NCBI RefSeq assembly: GCF_000239295.1
Contig: NZ_JH417807.1
Span: forward strand, 1 to 64,000
Reading direction: 5' to 3'
DNA: 64,000 nt
From: Flavonifractor plautii ATCC 29863
GTDB taxonomy: Bacteria; Bacillota; Clostridia; Oscillospirales; Oscillospiraceae
Every line of letters begins with the position of its first letter. Position 1 is the first letter of the stretch. A program made the translations under genes and the position numbers. Shown here piece by piece: positions 17,831-26,470 of the stretch. The notes below the pieces were generated by a model that saw nothing but the letters and a program-made list of their open reading frames with translations, made no database searches and was not told where the DNA came from.

Positions 17831-19677
17831 CGCCCGCCCGCTGTGCCGAACAGCGCCTCCTTATAGGCAGGAGCGTGAACCTCCAGCAGGTACCGCTCGT
17901 TGCCGCATTTGAACAGGCACACACCCCGCTGGGGGAATCGGATGAGGTTGTACTCCGCCTCCTCCAGCTGGAGCAGATCCATATAAAACCGCTTGTCAAT
18001 GGAGCCGCAGTTGAAGATGAACTGGTGGGGCGGGATAGCGAACAGGGGCTTGGTCAACTCCCGGATGCCCTCCCGGTCAAAGTCCTCCAGATTCTGCGAG
18101 GCCATGATGAGGTTGGATTCCTTCTTGCGGACCCGCTTGAGAGTGTTGCGGATATACTCGATGATGGTGGTACCCACCGACACATTATCCGACAGCCACA
18201 CATACAGCTCGTCCAGCGCCGCTGTGGTGTTGCCGATGGTCAGCAGGCGGTCGGACATATAGGACAGGATGTTGAACAGCATGGCGCCGCGCACATTCTT
18301 GCTGGCCTGCAGCAGCCCCTTGACCCCGAAGACGATAAAGCGGGAGGAGGTCACATTGGTGTGCCCGTTGAAGAACTGAGCCTCGGCGCCCTGGCACATG
18401 GAGTGGAGGCCCAGCAGGATCTCCTGCAGCAGTTCCGCTGTGTAGAGCTGGTGGCAGTTCCCATCGTACTCTCTGTACTCCTGCTCAATGAGTTTATAGA
18501 GGTCGGAAAGGATGGGATAGTCCTGGGGCTTGAGGCCGGCGAAGTTGGTGCTGTCGCTGATGCCCCATTTGGCGTACAGCTTGCCCACCATGATCTCAAT
18601 GGCGTCGATGTGGCGGTCTGAGAAATCCTTGTAGGCCCGGAAAAAGTCCTTGAGAAAGGAGATGTGCTGGGAGAGCCGGGTGGATTTGCGGAATGCCTCC
18701 GGCGCGTCCCTGTCCTCCGGGCCACTGCCGTCATCCCAGCACTTGGGCTCCAGCGGATTGATGCGGTACACGCCGCCCATCAGATCCATGAAGCAGCCGC
18801 CCACCGTCTCACACATATCCTTTTGTTCGTGTTCCACATCCAGGGAAATCACGGATTTGCCCGCCTCGAGGAAGTTGAGCAGGAGCAATTTGAGCAGATA
18901 GCTCTTACCCTGGCCGGAGTTGCCGAGGATCAGGATGTTGGCGGAGGTCTTATCGTCATCTCGCTTATCAAAATCTACGAGGATATTGGCCCCGTACTTG
19001 TCCTTGCCGATGTAGAATCCGTGAGGATCGGTCTTGCCAGAATAATTGAAGGGATACAGGTTGGCCACCGAGCTGGCCGGAAGGACCCGTTCAAATTGGG
19101 CGCCGAAGGCGTTGCGGCCGGCCGGCATAGCAGAAACAAAGCCCTCCTGCTGACGGAGCATAAGCCGGTCCACATTGAGCTTGGAGCGGACCAGTTCGGT
19201 GAGCACATCGGTCTGGAGCAGCTTGAGGGCGTCGTAGTCCGGGGCGGTCAGCTCCAGGAACACCGCACAGTGGAGGAGCGGCTCCCGGTTGCGGTGCATG
19301 GAGGAGACCAGGGTAACCACATCCTGCAGGTTGGCCTCGGCGGTGACAGTCTGCTGGAGATCCTCGGTGCTGGAGCGGGACATTCGGTGCTTGTTGGCGG
19401 CGTTGTGGATGATCCGGCGCTCCTCACTGGGGGTGACCTGCCGGGTGTAGATGCGGATGGTGACCCCGTCCATCTCGCCCAGATGCCGCAGGATGGCCTG
19501 CTCATCGGTAGAAGTGGGGTACTCCCGCAGCGCCCATACACAGCGGCAGGTGTTGCCGCACAGGTAGTGGTCCACCTTGAAGTCGATGACCGAGGGGGCG
19601 ACCATGTCGAGGAAATCCTTGATATATGGTTCCTCCACCACAGGCCGGGGAGAGTTCTTTGTTCTGTTTTTCGGCAA
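17827..19677 (-). CDS. virB4: VirB4-type conjugation ATPase
   Basis: A 616-residue cytosolic ATPase that powers assembly and transport by the type IV secretion system. Walker A is GNSGQGKS (252-259) and the Walker B region is ALDELYVWLSD. The protein lacks the usual VirB4 N-terminal portion, which appears to be supplied by the separate 193-residue gene upstream. The TTG start (8 nt after AGGAGG) is chosen because no ATG or GTG is available. The ribosome site is part of the 3' arm of a terminator-like hairpin, so translation may be masked as well as transcription. The C-terminus (FGTAGGR) lacks the cargo tail. Confidence 0.9.
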   Translation of the reverse strand: MPKNRTKNSPRPVVEEPYIKDFLDMVAPSVIDFKVDHYLCGNTCRCVWALREYPTSTDEQAILRHLGEMDGVTIRIYTRQVTPSEERRIIHNAANKHRMSRSSTEDLQQTVTAEANLQDVVTLVSSMHRNREPLLHCAVFLELTAPDYDALKLLQTDVLTELVRSKLNVDRLMLRQQEGFVSAMPAGRNAFGAQFERVLPASSVANLYPFNYSGKTDPHGFYIGKDKYGANILVDFDKRDDDKTSANILILGNSGQGKSYLLKLLLLNFLEAGKSVISLDVEHEQKDMCETVGGCFMDLMGGVYRINPLEPKCWDDGSGPEDRDAPEAFRKSTRLSQHISFLKDFFRAYKDFSDRHIDAIEIMVGKLYAKWGISDSTNFAGLKPQDYPILSDLYKLIEQEYREYDGNCHQLYTAELLQEILLGLHSMCQGAEAQFFNGHTNVTSSRFIVFGVKGLLQASKNVRGAMLFNILSYMSDRLLTIGNTTAALDELYVWLSDNVSVGTTIIEYIRNTLKRVRKKESNLIMASQNLEDFDREGIRELTKPLFAIPPHQFIFNCGSIDKRFYMDLLQLEEAEYNLIRFPQRGVCLFKCGNERYLLEVHAPAYKEALFGTAGGR

Positions 19678-19679
19678 TG

Positions 19680-19712
19680 AAAAAACCTCCTGTCCAGGCC
19701 GGCAGGAGATCT
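19680..19712 (-). promoter_or_regulatory. Attenuator hairpin masking the virB4 ribosome site
   Basis: On the minus strand CTCCTG-CC pairs with GG-(A)-CAGGAG (19687-19708), followed by GTTTTTT that ends only 3 nt from the TTG start. The AGGAGG ribosome site is within and just after the 3' arm. A terminator and a Shine-Dalgarno-sequestering stem therefore coincide. Confidence 0.65.
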
Positions 19713-19788
19713 TTTATCGCACTGTTTCTTCCTGATATGGCCCGGAAGTTCTCCTGACGGCCATATCAATTAAATTGTGGGGCACGGG

Positions 19789-20370
19789 TCAGTCATTCAG
19801 AATGATCCAGCGTTCCCCGTCGTAATCCTCATATTTTTCCGTGGTGGCATTCTGCTCAAAATACACGCCCAGCATGCGCTTGAGATCCTCGCCGCTGGCG
19901 AGGCTTGCCTTGAAGCCCTGATCCTCGAGGCTTTTCTGGATGCGGGAGAGGTGGGTGTGCAGCTCCATCCCTGTTTCCTCACGCAACCGGACCAGTACGA
20001 AGAACTCACGGGCGGTCGCCATCTGGATCTGCAGGCGGTCCAGTGATTTAGCGTCCGCCTCCAGCAGCCGGCTGATGACCGGCAGGTCCTCCTCGGCAGC
20101 CCGCTGGCGATAGTGCCTCTTGTTGTCCTCAAAGCTCTCCTTGGAGTTGAGGGCCAACATCTCGATCTCAGCCTGCCCCTTGAGGACGGTCATGAGGGCA
20201 TAGATGCGATTGCTCACAGCCTCCGGGGGCTGGACCGAGAGGTTGGTGGGCTTGATGGCAAAGAAAATCAGCCTCCCATGACTGGTCTTTAGGCCGCTGT
20301 CGGTGATCTCGTCGATCCCGATGAGCTGCCGGGTAGTCTGTTTGGCCGTTGCTTCTTTTTTTCTGCTCAT
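19789..20370 (-). CDS. VirB4 N-terminal-domain-like conjugation protein
   Basis: A 193-residue soluble protein. The segment GRLIFFAIKPTNLSVQPPEA and the following helical region resemble the N-terminal domain of conjugative VirB4/TraE ATPases. It lies between the VirB3-like gene and the truncated virB4, so the ATPase is probably split into two polypeptides. It starts with a 4-nt overlap (ATGA type) with the VirB3-like gene. Confidence 0.75.
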   Translation of the reverse strand: MSRKKEATAKQTTRQLIGIDEITDSGLKTSHGRLIFFAIKPTNLSVQPPEAVSNRIYALMTVLKGQAEIEMLALNSKESFEDNKRHYRQRAAEEDLPVISRLLEADAKSLDRLQIQMATAREFFVLVRLREETGMELHTHLSRIQKSLEDQGFKASLASGEDLKRMLGVYFEQNATTEKYEDYDGERWIILND

Positions 20371-20657
20371 TTTCTATCACTCCTATCCGTTGATGGATTA
20401 CACAGCCCCCAGGCATAGGTCTGCTGGCCCAGGAGGAAATATCGGATTGCATAGCGCAGGAAGTCCAAGATACTGGTATCCTCCAGCCGAATCGAGAGGA
20501 AGGCATAGGCCGCAGTGATTACCACTGGGGGCAGGAAGCCAAGTTGGGCCATGGCAAACACAGAGATCAGGGTGCCCACGCCAATGATAGCGATGTCCCG
20601 CAGTTCCCACAGCCACAGTACGGCTTTGGATTTCAGATTATCGGGATAAATGTACAT
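20367..20657 (-). CDS. VirB3/PrgI-like conjugation membrane protein
   Basis: A 96-residue protein with two close hydrophobic helices (residues ~22-40 and ~43-58), then a conserved-looking tail DFLRYAIRYFLLGQQTYAWG. Size, two-helix layout and position directly before the VirB4 components match VirB3/PrgI-type inner-membrane channel proteins of Gram-positive systems. It overlaps the next gene by 4 nt. Confidence 0.82.
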   Translation of the reverse strand: MYIYPDNLKSKAVLWLWELRDIAIIGVGTLISVFAMAQLGFLPPVVITAAYAFLSIRLEDTSILDFLRYAIRYFLLGQQTYAWGLCNPSTDRSDRK

Positions 20658-20665
20658 GTTTCACC

Positions 20666-21214
20666 TCACATCGTCATGCTCATTCCAAACCCCTGTTCAT
20701 CCTGATCGGGGCCGAATTCCTGATCTTGTACTTCGTCTGGGCTTTGTTCCATCAACCAAGATTGGAGTTCCTGTGCCACCAACCCCACAACGAAGGCTCG
20801 TTTGGATACGCCATTATGCGCCTCCACATACTGCTCAACGCGGTGGAAAAGAGATTCGGGCATAGCAATGGCCAGCGTCCGTTCTTTCTTGTTGTCCTGA
20901 AGGGCCGCACTCTGGAGCGGTTCCTCGCCATGTTCCCACTGATCCAGTGCCTGATTCAAAAGGCTCTGAACCAGTGCCTTTTGGGTGAGGGGCGCATGAG
21001 CATCCAGGTAGGACTTCAGCCGCTGAAACATGTCATCTGAGATCTGAACGGCCAGGGTGCGCTGTTCCTGCTTTGCTGTGGCAGGCTGGTCCAGATAGGT
21101 AGTGAGTATCTTAGTGAGGTACTCACCGTTTGTCATTTCAGGACTTTTGCCCTCCATCAGCCGCTTGTGAAGCGACTCGGGAATCAAGCCGCAGAGGTTT
21201 TTCATCGGTTCCAT
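20666..21214 (-). CDS. Tandem ribbon-helix-helix-like protein
   Basis: A 182-residue soluble protein with two similar units, RTLAVQISDDMFQRLKSYLD (~52-71) and RTLAIAMPESLFHRVEQYVE (~112-131). Each is followed by helices, as in duplicated ribbon-helix-helix or Arc-type folds. It may bind DNA or act as a regulator. It follows the C5 methylase gene and precedes the VirB3-like gene. It ends GFGMSMTM, one of the clearest hydrophobic-Met tails. Confidence 0.75.
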   Translation of the reverse strand: MEPMKNLCGLIPESLHKRLMEGKSPEMTNGEYLTKILTTYLDQPATAKQEQRTLAVQISDDMFQRLKSYLDAHAPLTQKALVQSLLNQALDQWEHGEEPLQSAALQDNKKERTLAIAMPESLFHRVEQYVEAHNGVSKRAFVVGLVAQELQSWLMEQSPDEVQDQEFGPDQDEQGFGMSMTM

Positions 21215-21239
21215 GATCGCATCTCCTATTCATAATCAT

Positions 21240-23051
21240 TCAAGCTATCTGTGCTGTGGTCGCCCATGCGATTCCTTGCAAAACATAGTCGACGCAAGGA
21301 ATCGCTACACTGTTGCCCAGTGCTTTATAGCGGGCGGAGTCGGAAGCACCCTCGATATCAGTCCAACCATCCGGAAATCCCTGCAGGCGCTCGCATTCCA
21401 GCGGGGTCAGACGGCGGATCAGAAGAACCGAGGCACCTCTTGGAGCGGAGGCGCTGTTATCTGGCTCGTCCATATCCACGACCAAATCTGTTGCGTCTTT
21501 GTGCTGACGGGCGCTCTGAGTGCTGACCACCTCGTTGCTTTTGAACACATCCACACGCTGGCGGCTGAACACGGCATGGTGATCGGTGGCGGTGAGAGTA
21601 TAGGCGATGCCCTGTTGATACCCAATCCCGTTCCCGCCGTTCATAGGCTGCCGGTCAATGGCATTTCCGGTGATACAGAATATCGTGTCCGGTTCTGCGA
21701 CCAGCGGGACATTGTTCCCACCCGTACCGTAACGGGCTGACATTGTGGGCGCCACAGAATGTGGGCCGGTGTAGCGGGCATCGATCCCGTGGTTCTCGAA
21801 TACAAGCGACTGGTGGCCATGCTCCTGTGCCCGAAGTGTTCCGGCAACATTTTCGCTGCAGGCAATGGCGCGTCCGCCCTGGTCATTAAGGCACAGGATG
21901 GATGGCATACAGTTCCCGCTGGCGGTTCCTTTCAAGGTAGGCGAGACTTCCTCTCCATAGCCAATACTGCCCGCAGAAGCACCAGCTCCAGCAGAAAAAG
22001 CAGCTGTAAAAATGGCGGGATACCCTTGTCCGGGCATACCGCCGCCTCCGCTTAGTGCTGTGTGCCGCTCCTCGGAAAGGAAGCAATCACCGTTGCCTTT
22101 GGCCGTGATTCCGGCCACAAAGGTCTGCTGTTTCATCCCTGGCTGGGCGGTCAGCGCCGCGGCTACATCATGAAGATCCCGCACCTCGTCCCGCTGATTG
22201 GCGGCAAAGGCGGTGAGCACACCGTTTCGTCCAGTGGACATACCACAATTAACACCGAGAGTGGCTGCCTTTTCTCCTGTCAGGTCTCCGTTGTATCCGT
22301 CGAATCCGATGGGGCCAGTCCCGCCTGGAGGATCAGAGCATCCCGGAGCTGAGGCGGCAGTTCCTTGCCTCTGGCCTCCGCTCGACGCAGAATACCCAGG
22401 CAGGCGGTTTTGCTCAAATAGTATTTGCGGGGCGGATCGTCCTGCAAAATCTGCGACAAGGAAGATTCTCTTGCGACGCTGGGCGACACCCCAGAATTGA
22501 GCATCCATGACTCTCCAAGCCAGGCTGAATTGATCTCCCAGAATGATTGCCCCAGCAGATTCCCATGTCCCAGAGTCAGGTCGAGGCACTGAACAGGAGC
22601 CGTCTTTAATTCGGACAATCTCCTCGAGGACGATGCGGAAATCTTCGCCGCCCGCTGAACTGAATGATCCTGGTACATTCTCCCAGCACATATATCGAGG
22701 TCGAACAGTGTGAGCTGTTCTGCCGCGCCGCTCATCTGCATCCCTCATTTCTTTTACAACGCGGATCTGCTCCATAAACAGGCCGGAACGCTCTCCGGCA
22801 AGACCGGCTCTGGCCCCCGCCACGCTGAGATCCTGACAAGGGCTGCCTCCTGTGATAATGTCTACCGGGGGAAGTTCGGCACCATTCAGTTTCGTGATGT
22901 CCCCGACATGGAGCATGGAAGGGAACCTCTTTCTTGTCACTTCGATGGGGAAGGCTTCGATCTCGCTGGCCCACACCGGCTCGATGCCGTTGCGGACCGC
23001 CGCGAGGGGGAACCCTCCGATTCCATCGAACAGGCTGCCCAGCGTGGGCAT
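21240..23051 (-). CDS. DNA cytosine-5 methyltransferase
   Basis: A 603-residue enzyme of the C5 class. Motif I is LFDGIGG (7-13), the catalytic motif IV is SPCQDLS (~69-75), motif VI ENVPG (~123), and motif VIII QRRKRIF. Motifs IX-X follow at the C-terminus (RRLTPLECERLQGFP and ALGNS). A long variable central region (~220-530) is the target-recognition part. No restriction endonuclease is adjacent, so it is best read as an orphan methylase protecting the element from host restriction. The ATG overlaps the upstream stop by one base. Confidence 0.93.
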   Translation of the reverse strand: MPTLGSLFDGIGGFPLAAVRNGIEPVWASEIEAFPIEVTRKRFPSMLHVGDITKLNGAELPPVDIITGGSPCQDLSVAGARAGLAGERSGLFMEQIRVVKEMRDADERRGRTAHTVRPRYMCWENVPGSFSSAGGEDFRIVLEEIVRIKDGSCSVPRPDSGTWESAGAIILGDQFSLAWRVMDAQFWGVAQRRKRIFLVADFAGRSAPQILFEQNRLPGYSASSGGQRQGTAASAPGCSDPPGGTGPIGFDGYNGDLTGEKAATLGVNCGMSTGRNGVLTAFAANQRDEVRDLHDVAAALTAQPGMKQQTFVAGITAKGNGDCFLSEERHTALSGGGGMPGQGYPAIFTAAFSAGAGASAGSIGYGEEVSPTLKGTASGNCMPSILCLNDQGGRAIACSENVAGTLRAQEHGHQSLVFENHGIDARYTGPHSVAPTMSARYGTGGNNVPLVAEPDTIFCITGNAIDRQPMNGGNGIGYQQGIAYTLTATDHHAVFSRQRVDVFKSNEVVSTQSARQHKDATDLVVDMDEPDNSASAPRGASVLLIRRLTPLECERLQGFPDGWTDIEGASDSARYKALGNSVAIPCVDYVLQGIAWATTAQIA

Positions 23052-23440
23052 TATGCCATACCCATGCTCTGCCCTGGAGCTTCGCTTTGCTCCATCTCAG
23101 CGGGCAGAGCCTCCTGCTTGATTTCCAGCTCCCCAATCTGTCGGATGGGGATGCTGAGTCTTTGGGCCTCCTCAATCTCACGGGCCATGCCGGAACTGAC
23201 CCTGCCGCCGCAGAGCCACAGTTCATCGCAGACTTCCAGCACCCGATGTCCCAGCCGCAGTCCAATTTCCCGTTCTGTTGGCTCAGCGTCATCCAACATC
23301 TGTGGGTAGAGCAGGTGGACGGCGATGGGCGTATGCCCCTGATGGATGGCATACCGGCACGCCTTTTTCGCAAACGCGGTGTTTGCCTCAATATCTCCTG
23401 CATAGGGAGAGGCGATGTAAATCAGTTTTTCTCTGCTCAT
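23051..23440 (-). CDS. Nucleoside deoxyribosyltransferase-fold protein (DUF4406/DUF7768-like)
   Basis: A 129-residue protein. KLIYIASPYAGDIEANTAFA at the N-terminus and DELWLCGGRVSSGMAREIEE near residue 85 are the two signature segments of the nucleoside 2-deoxyribosyltransferase-like fold. Small relatives are common on phages and ICEs, but their substrates are mostly unproven. It overlaps the VirB6-like gene by 4 nt and the methylase by 1 nt. After the fold comes a Glu/Gln-rich tail ending GQSMGMA, close to the shared ending. Confidence 0.8.
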   Translation of the reverse strand: MSREKLIYIASPYAGDIEANTAFAKKACRYAIHQGHTPIAVHLLYPQMLDDAEPTEREIGLRLGHRVLEVCDELWLCGGRVSSGMAREIEEAQRLSIPIRQIGELEIKQEALPAEMEQSEAPGQSMGMA

Positions 23441-24342
23441 TTAGCCGCCCCCACTGCCTGTACCACGGTGCGGGTGGTGTTGACCGCTGACTGTGCTGCA
23501 TAGACAGCGGACATGATGTTGGCGCGTGTCGAGGTGTCCAGCCCAAAGGCGCCGCAGATGCGGGGCACTTCACCGGCCGACAGCATCAGGCCAAGGCCCA
23601 GCAGCGCATGATCCTTCAGCACCAGCAGTCCCGCTGTAAGGATGGTGGCCTGCAGGAAGGTGGTCAGACACAGACCGATGATCTGCTTGCACCACTGCAC
23701 AAAACCGTCCATATAGCCGCGGGGCACCGAGAACATATACAGGGAACCCACAGCTATCTGGATGAGTAAGATTCCTCCGCGCTTGAGGTTGGAGAAAAAG
23801 CACTTGATGACGGCGTACCCCATCATGATGATAATAAAAATGACCATGATGGGGCTGGTGATGCTGCCGATCCCGCCGAATACGCCGGAGGAGGCCGCGG
23901 CCCCGATATCCACGCCCTGCAGGGAGTTGATGATATCAGTGGAAAGGGCATCAAAGCTCTCGCCATACCCGGTAATTCCAGAGGTCAGGTTGGCCTGCAG
24001 CGTGACGGAGAGTTTATAAAGTTCCACCGGCACCAGGGTAAAGCACCCCACGGCCATAAAGCCCTTGACGGCGCTGATAGCCGCGTCCTTGATGCTGGCC
24101 CGTCCGGTCTGGTATTCGATTCCGACCTCGAACACGGCCACCACCAGCCCGACGACATACAGCGTCCAGGCCAGATAAGAAAAAAAGAGAACAATGGACT
24201 GTACCCAGCTCATCTCAAAGAGCTCGACGCCCATGTTCCCCATCTCGGCAAAAAAGTTGCCAAAGAAACCAACAAGCTGGCTGTAGACCCAGTCGATAAA
24301 CTGATCCATCAGCCCGCCAAGGAAAAAGTCCAATATAAACAT
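23437..24342 (-). CDS. VirB6/TrbL-like polytopic membrane protein (DUF6045-like)
   Basis: A 301-residue protein with about six hydrophobic segments, at roughly 48-72, 90-110, 160-182, 190-210, 220-240 and 245-260. The amphipathic start FILDFFLGGLMDQFIDWV is typical of the Clostridia TrbL/VirB6-like family, which forms the inner-membrane pore. It lies between the Maff2-like subunit and the VirB3/VirB4 genes. A perfect 11-bp hairpin lies 70 nt upstream. The tail (VGAAK) lacks the cargo ending. Confidence 0.88.
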   Translation of the reverse strand: MFILDFFLGGLMDQFIDWVYSQLVGFFGNFFAEMGNMGVELFEMSWVQSIVLFFSYLAWTLYVVGLVVAVFEVGIEYQTGRASIKDAAISAVKGFMAVGCFTLVPVELYKLSVTLQANLTSGITGYGESFDALSTDIINSLQGVDIGAAASSGVFGGIGSITSPIMVIFIIIMMGYAVIKCFFSNLKRGGILLIQIAVGSLYMFSVPRGYMDGFVQWCKQIIGLCLTTFLQATILTAGLLVLKDHALLGLGLMLSAGEVPRICGAFGLDTSTRANIMSAVYAAQSAVNTTRTVVQAVGAAK

Positions 24343-24411
24343 CTGGTGGTTTCACCTCTTTGCGTAAGGGGGACCGTGCCAGCATTGGACGCATACTCCT
24401 GCTCAAAGGCA

Positions 24412-24439
24412 CAGGGGCCGTGACTGGGCACGGCCCCTG
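24412..24439. terminator. Strong GC hairpin upstream of the VirB6-like gene
   Basis: A perfect 11-bp stem CAGGGGCCGTG (24412-24422) with its complement at 24429-24439 and a 6-nt loop. No clear T-run follows on either strand, so it may be a processing or pausing stem rather than a full terminator. Confidence 0.55.
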
Positions 24440-24461
24440 CTTGTATTCGCTTCCTATTTTC

Positions 24462-24890
24462 TTAGCACATTTGCGGGCTGTGTTCTTGCGCCTCCTCCTG
24501 ACGCTGGAACACCTGCAGATATTCGTCCACCGTACCCGCCAGCAGCCTGTAATCCGCCTGAGTAGGCTGGTAAACATACCAGTCTACCTTCCCATAATCA
24601 TCCCAGAGGTGTGGTAAGATACCATCCGAGAAGTTGGGATTGCTCACTTTTTTCTTTCCCAGTAAATCGCCAAAGCGTAGGATATTCACATCCACCGCGC
24701 CCTCGGTCCGGTTCAGGATCGTCAGCTTGAGGGCATTGTACTGGCTGGCAATGTTCAGAGAAACAAACTCCAGCCTGGCCCGCAAATCCGGGTCAAGCTG
24801 GATATAGGCGGATCTGCCCGCATAAGACACAACGCCGCTGGTTTTGCACTGAGTGAGGATTTTCCTCAACTCCTGTCCAAATGGATTCAA
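24462..24890 (-). CDS. Hypothetical ICE cargo protein, 142 aa
   Basis: A soluble protein with no recognised family. TTG at 24890 is chosen because GGGAGGG lies ~10 nt upstream, just after the upstream stop; an ATG further out would overlap the DUF4259 gene by ~127 nt. The segment DPDLRARLEFVSLNIASQYN and the Trp/Tyr-rich DYGKVDWYVYQPTQADY suggest a compact alpha/beta fold. It ends HSPQMC. Confidence 0.65.
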   Translation of the reverse strand: MNPFGQELRKILTQCKTSGVVSYAGRSAYIQLDPDLRARLEFVSLNIASQYNALKLTILNRTEGAVDVNILRFGDLLGKKKVSNPNFSDGILPHLWDDYGKVDWYVYQPTQADYRLLAGTVDEYLQVFQRQEEAQEHSPQMC

Positions 24891-24907
24891 TTTTCTTCTT
24901 TCCCTCC

Positions 24908-25453
24908 CTACATGGTTAATTCCGGGACAGTCGGCGCCAGTGGATGAGCTAACTCCAGCGTACTGCCTTCCAAGGCCAGAACGCCATCCAGCCGGTGAAT
25001 AAGGCCCTCCATGTGTTTCTGCCATCCGTCCCAATCCTTCGGATCAAACCAGCCGCCGGGCAGCTCGCCGGCTTTGATCTGCCGCTCCGCTCTGATCCTG
25101 GCGTATTTCAAAGTGTCCGCAAGGTAATCCCGGAGTTCCCGGAGAGAAGCCCTTGATGCTGTAAACGAGGTGATGGACCGGAACTTGTTGTCCTCGGCCG
25201 CCCACTCCTCATCATAGTCCAAACTGCCAGGATCACCGTCAAGATACTTTACAATGATCTCAGCCAGTGCCATAGGGCTGGTATGCGCACACCCCAGCTT
25301 TACATCACAGGGGGCATTCCATCGGTCTTTCTTTAATCGTTCAAGCATTTCTCCCAGGTCCAGTTGTCCATCTGCCGGTAAATTGTACCGGACACATCCA
25401 ACCGCATCCAGTCCATCGTCGGACTCCAGTGCGGTGATTCCCCAACAGCCCAT
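24908..25453 (-). CDS. DUF4259-domain protein
   Basis: A 181-residue soluble protein whose start MGCWGITALESDDGLD matches the DUF4259 signature (Gly-Trp-Gly then an acidic Asp-Asp pair). DUF4259 proteins have no established function; some are found near toxin-immunity loci, which is only suggestive here. It ends TVPELTM followed directly by the ribosome site of the next gene, and fits the shared tail exactly. Confidence 0.75.
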   Translation of the reverse strand: MGCWGITALESDDGLDAVGCVRYNLPADGQLDLGEMLERLKKDRWNAPCDVKLGCAHTSPMALAEIIVKYLDGDPGSLDYDEEWAAEDNKFRSITSFTASRASLRELRDYLADTLKYARIRAERQIKAGELPGGWFDPKDWDGWQKHMEGLIHRLDGVLALEGSTLELAHPLAPTVPELTM

Positions 25454-25497
25454 AGAAACCGTCTCCCATTTCCGGCTTACGCCTCATCATTCTTGTC

Positions 25498-25962
25498 CTA
25501 CATTTCCAGTTTCGGTCCAATCTGCTCCTGCTCATCCAGCCCAAATGCCTCGCGCATTTCCGCATCCACCAGAATCCCGAACGCTTCCTGACAATCTGCG
25601 CAGCTCACGATCCAGGTCTTTCCTTCAAAGTACCGGAGCATTTCCGCCAATATTCTGGTCTTCGGGTCCGAGGCAGAGAGAAGCTGCTCCACCTCCTCCC
25701 GCGAAAGATATTTGCGCTCTCCGCTCCAGGAGCCAATCACGCCGACAGTGTACTCAGGGATTTCCTCCGGCAGTATTTTACAATTCAGAACCGGATCTGG
25801 ATCAAAGGTGAAAAACACATCAATGGGAGTATCTTCTACCACGCTTACCCCGATGCCGTATGGACCTGCACCTGCTCTGCACATCCCGATAGACCGCTGG
25901 TACAGCTCGTTAACCAATGAAAGCATTTTATTTCCGGATGGATTTGGAATTGGATATTCCAT
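25498..25962 (-). CDS. Hypothetical ICE cargo protein, 154 aa
   Basis: A soluble protein, family not recognised. It begins MEYPIPNPSGNKMLSLVNEL and contains WIVSCADCQEAFGILVDAEM, with a possible CxxC. It lies between the Maff2-like subunit and the DUF4259 gene. The Glu/Gln-rich end QEQIGPKLEM carries the shared tail. Confidence 0.68.
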   Translation of the reverse strand: MEYPIPNPSGNKMLSLVNELYQRSIGMCRAGAGPYGIGVSVVEDTPIDVFFTFDPDPVLNCKILPEEIPEYTVGVIGSWSGERKYLSREEVEQLLSASDPKTRILAEMLRYFEGKTWIVSCADCQEAFGILVDAEMREAFGLDEQEQIGPKLEM

Positions 25963-25996
25963 TGCTTCCTTCCTCCTGTATTCTCAGAATAATTCT

Positions 25997-26338
25997 TTAC
26001 ATTCCCAGGATCGTCCAGACATAGGTGGGAGCCGTCAGGGTGAAGATAAGGCAGGCAAACAGGATGGCCGGCGCAGTCCATTCGAACTGGCCGTGCTTTC
26101 TATAGTCAAAATACGCCATGCCCAATTTGGCGAAGAAGAACACAGCCAGAACAAGGTCAATCACGGGAAAGACCACATTATTGACAACCGTTTTGATCTG
26201 GGCGGATGCGTCCGTCCAAGTGCCTTCAATGGCACCAGCCACATCCCCGGTTCCTGCCGCAAATGCGGGTACCGTAAACATGATGGCCAGCATCATTACC
26301 ATTACGACCGCACAGAGCATCTTTTTCGTTTTCATCAT
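25997..26338 (-). CDS. Maff2/DUF3852-family VirB2-like subunit
   Basis: A 113-residue protein with a signal peptide (basic start, hydrophobic stretch ~8-22, cleavage near AFAA). A short outside loop and two hydrophobic segments follow (~45-65 and ~82-103), the second pair separated by YFDYRKHGQFEW. I recognise this as the DUF3852/Maff2-type protein of Firmicutes conjugation modules, with a VirB2-like layout. ATG at 26338 is preferred (AGGTGG 8 nt upstream); a TTG one codon earlier is possible. A terminator-like hairpin ends ~20 nt before the start. Confidence 0.85.
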   Translation of the reverse strand: MMKTKKMLCAVVMVMMLAIMFTVPAFAAGTGDVAGAIEGTWTDASAQIKTVVNNVVFPVIDLVLAVFFFAKLGMAYFDYRKHGQFEWTAPAILFACLIFTLTAPTYVWTILGM

Positions 26339-26360
26339 CAAATACCACCTTTCTTTGCTG

Positions 26361-26455
26361 AAAAAAGAAAGGCCGCAGGGGTGTTCCCGCGAATGGATGA
26401 TCTATCCCGAACAGGCCGCGAGGCACTTTCCCACGGCCCGTTTCTTTTCTGATTT
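26361..26455 (-). terminator. Large hairpin upstream of the Maff2-like gene
   Basis: AAAGAAA-GGCCG at 26363 on pairs with CGGCC-TTTCTTT near 26452, enclosing a GC-rich loop. On the minus strand the stem runs into TTTCTTTTTT that ends ~20 nt before the start codon, leaving no space for a promoter. Confidence 0.6.
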
Positions 26456-26470
26456 TGTTACTGTGAATGC

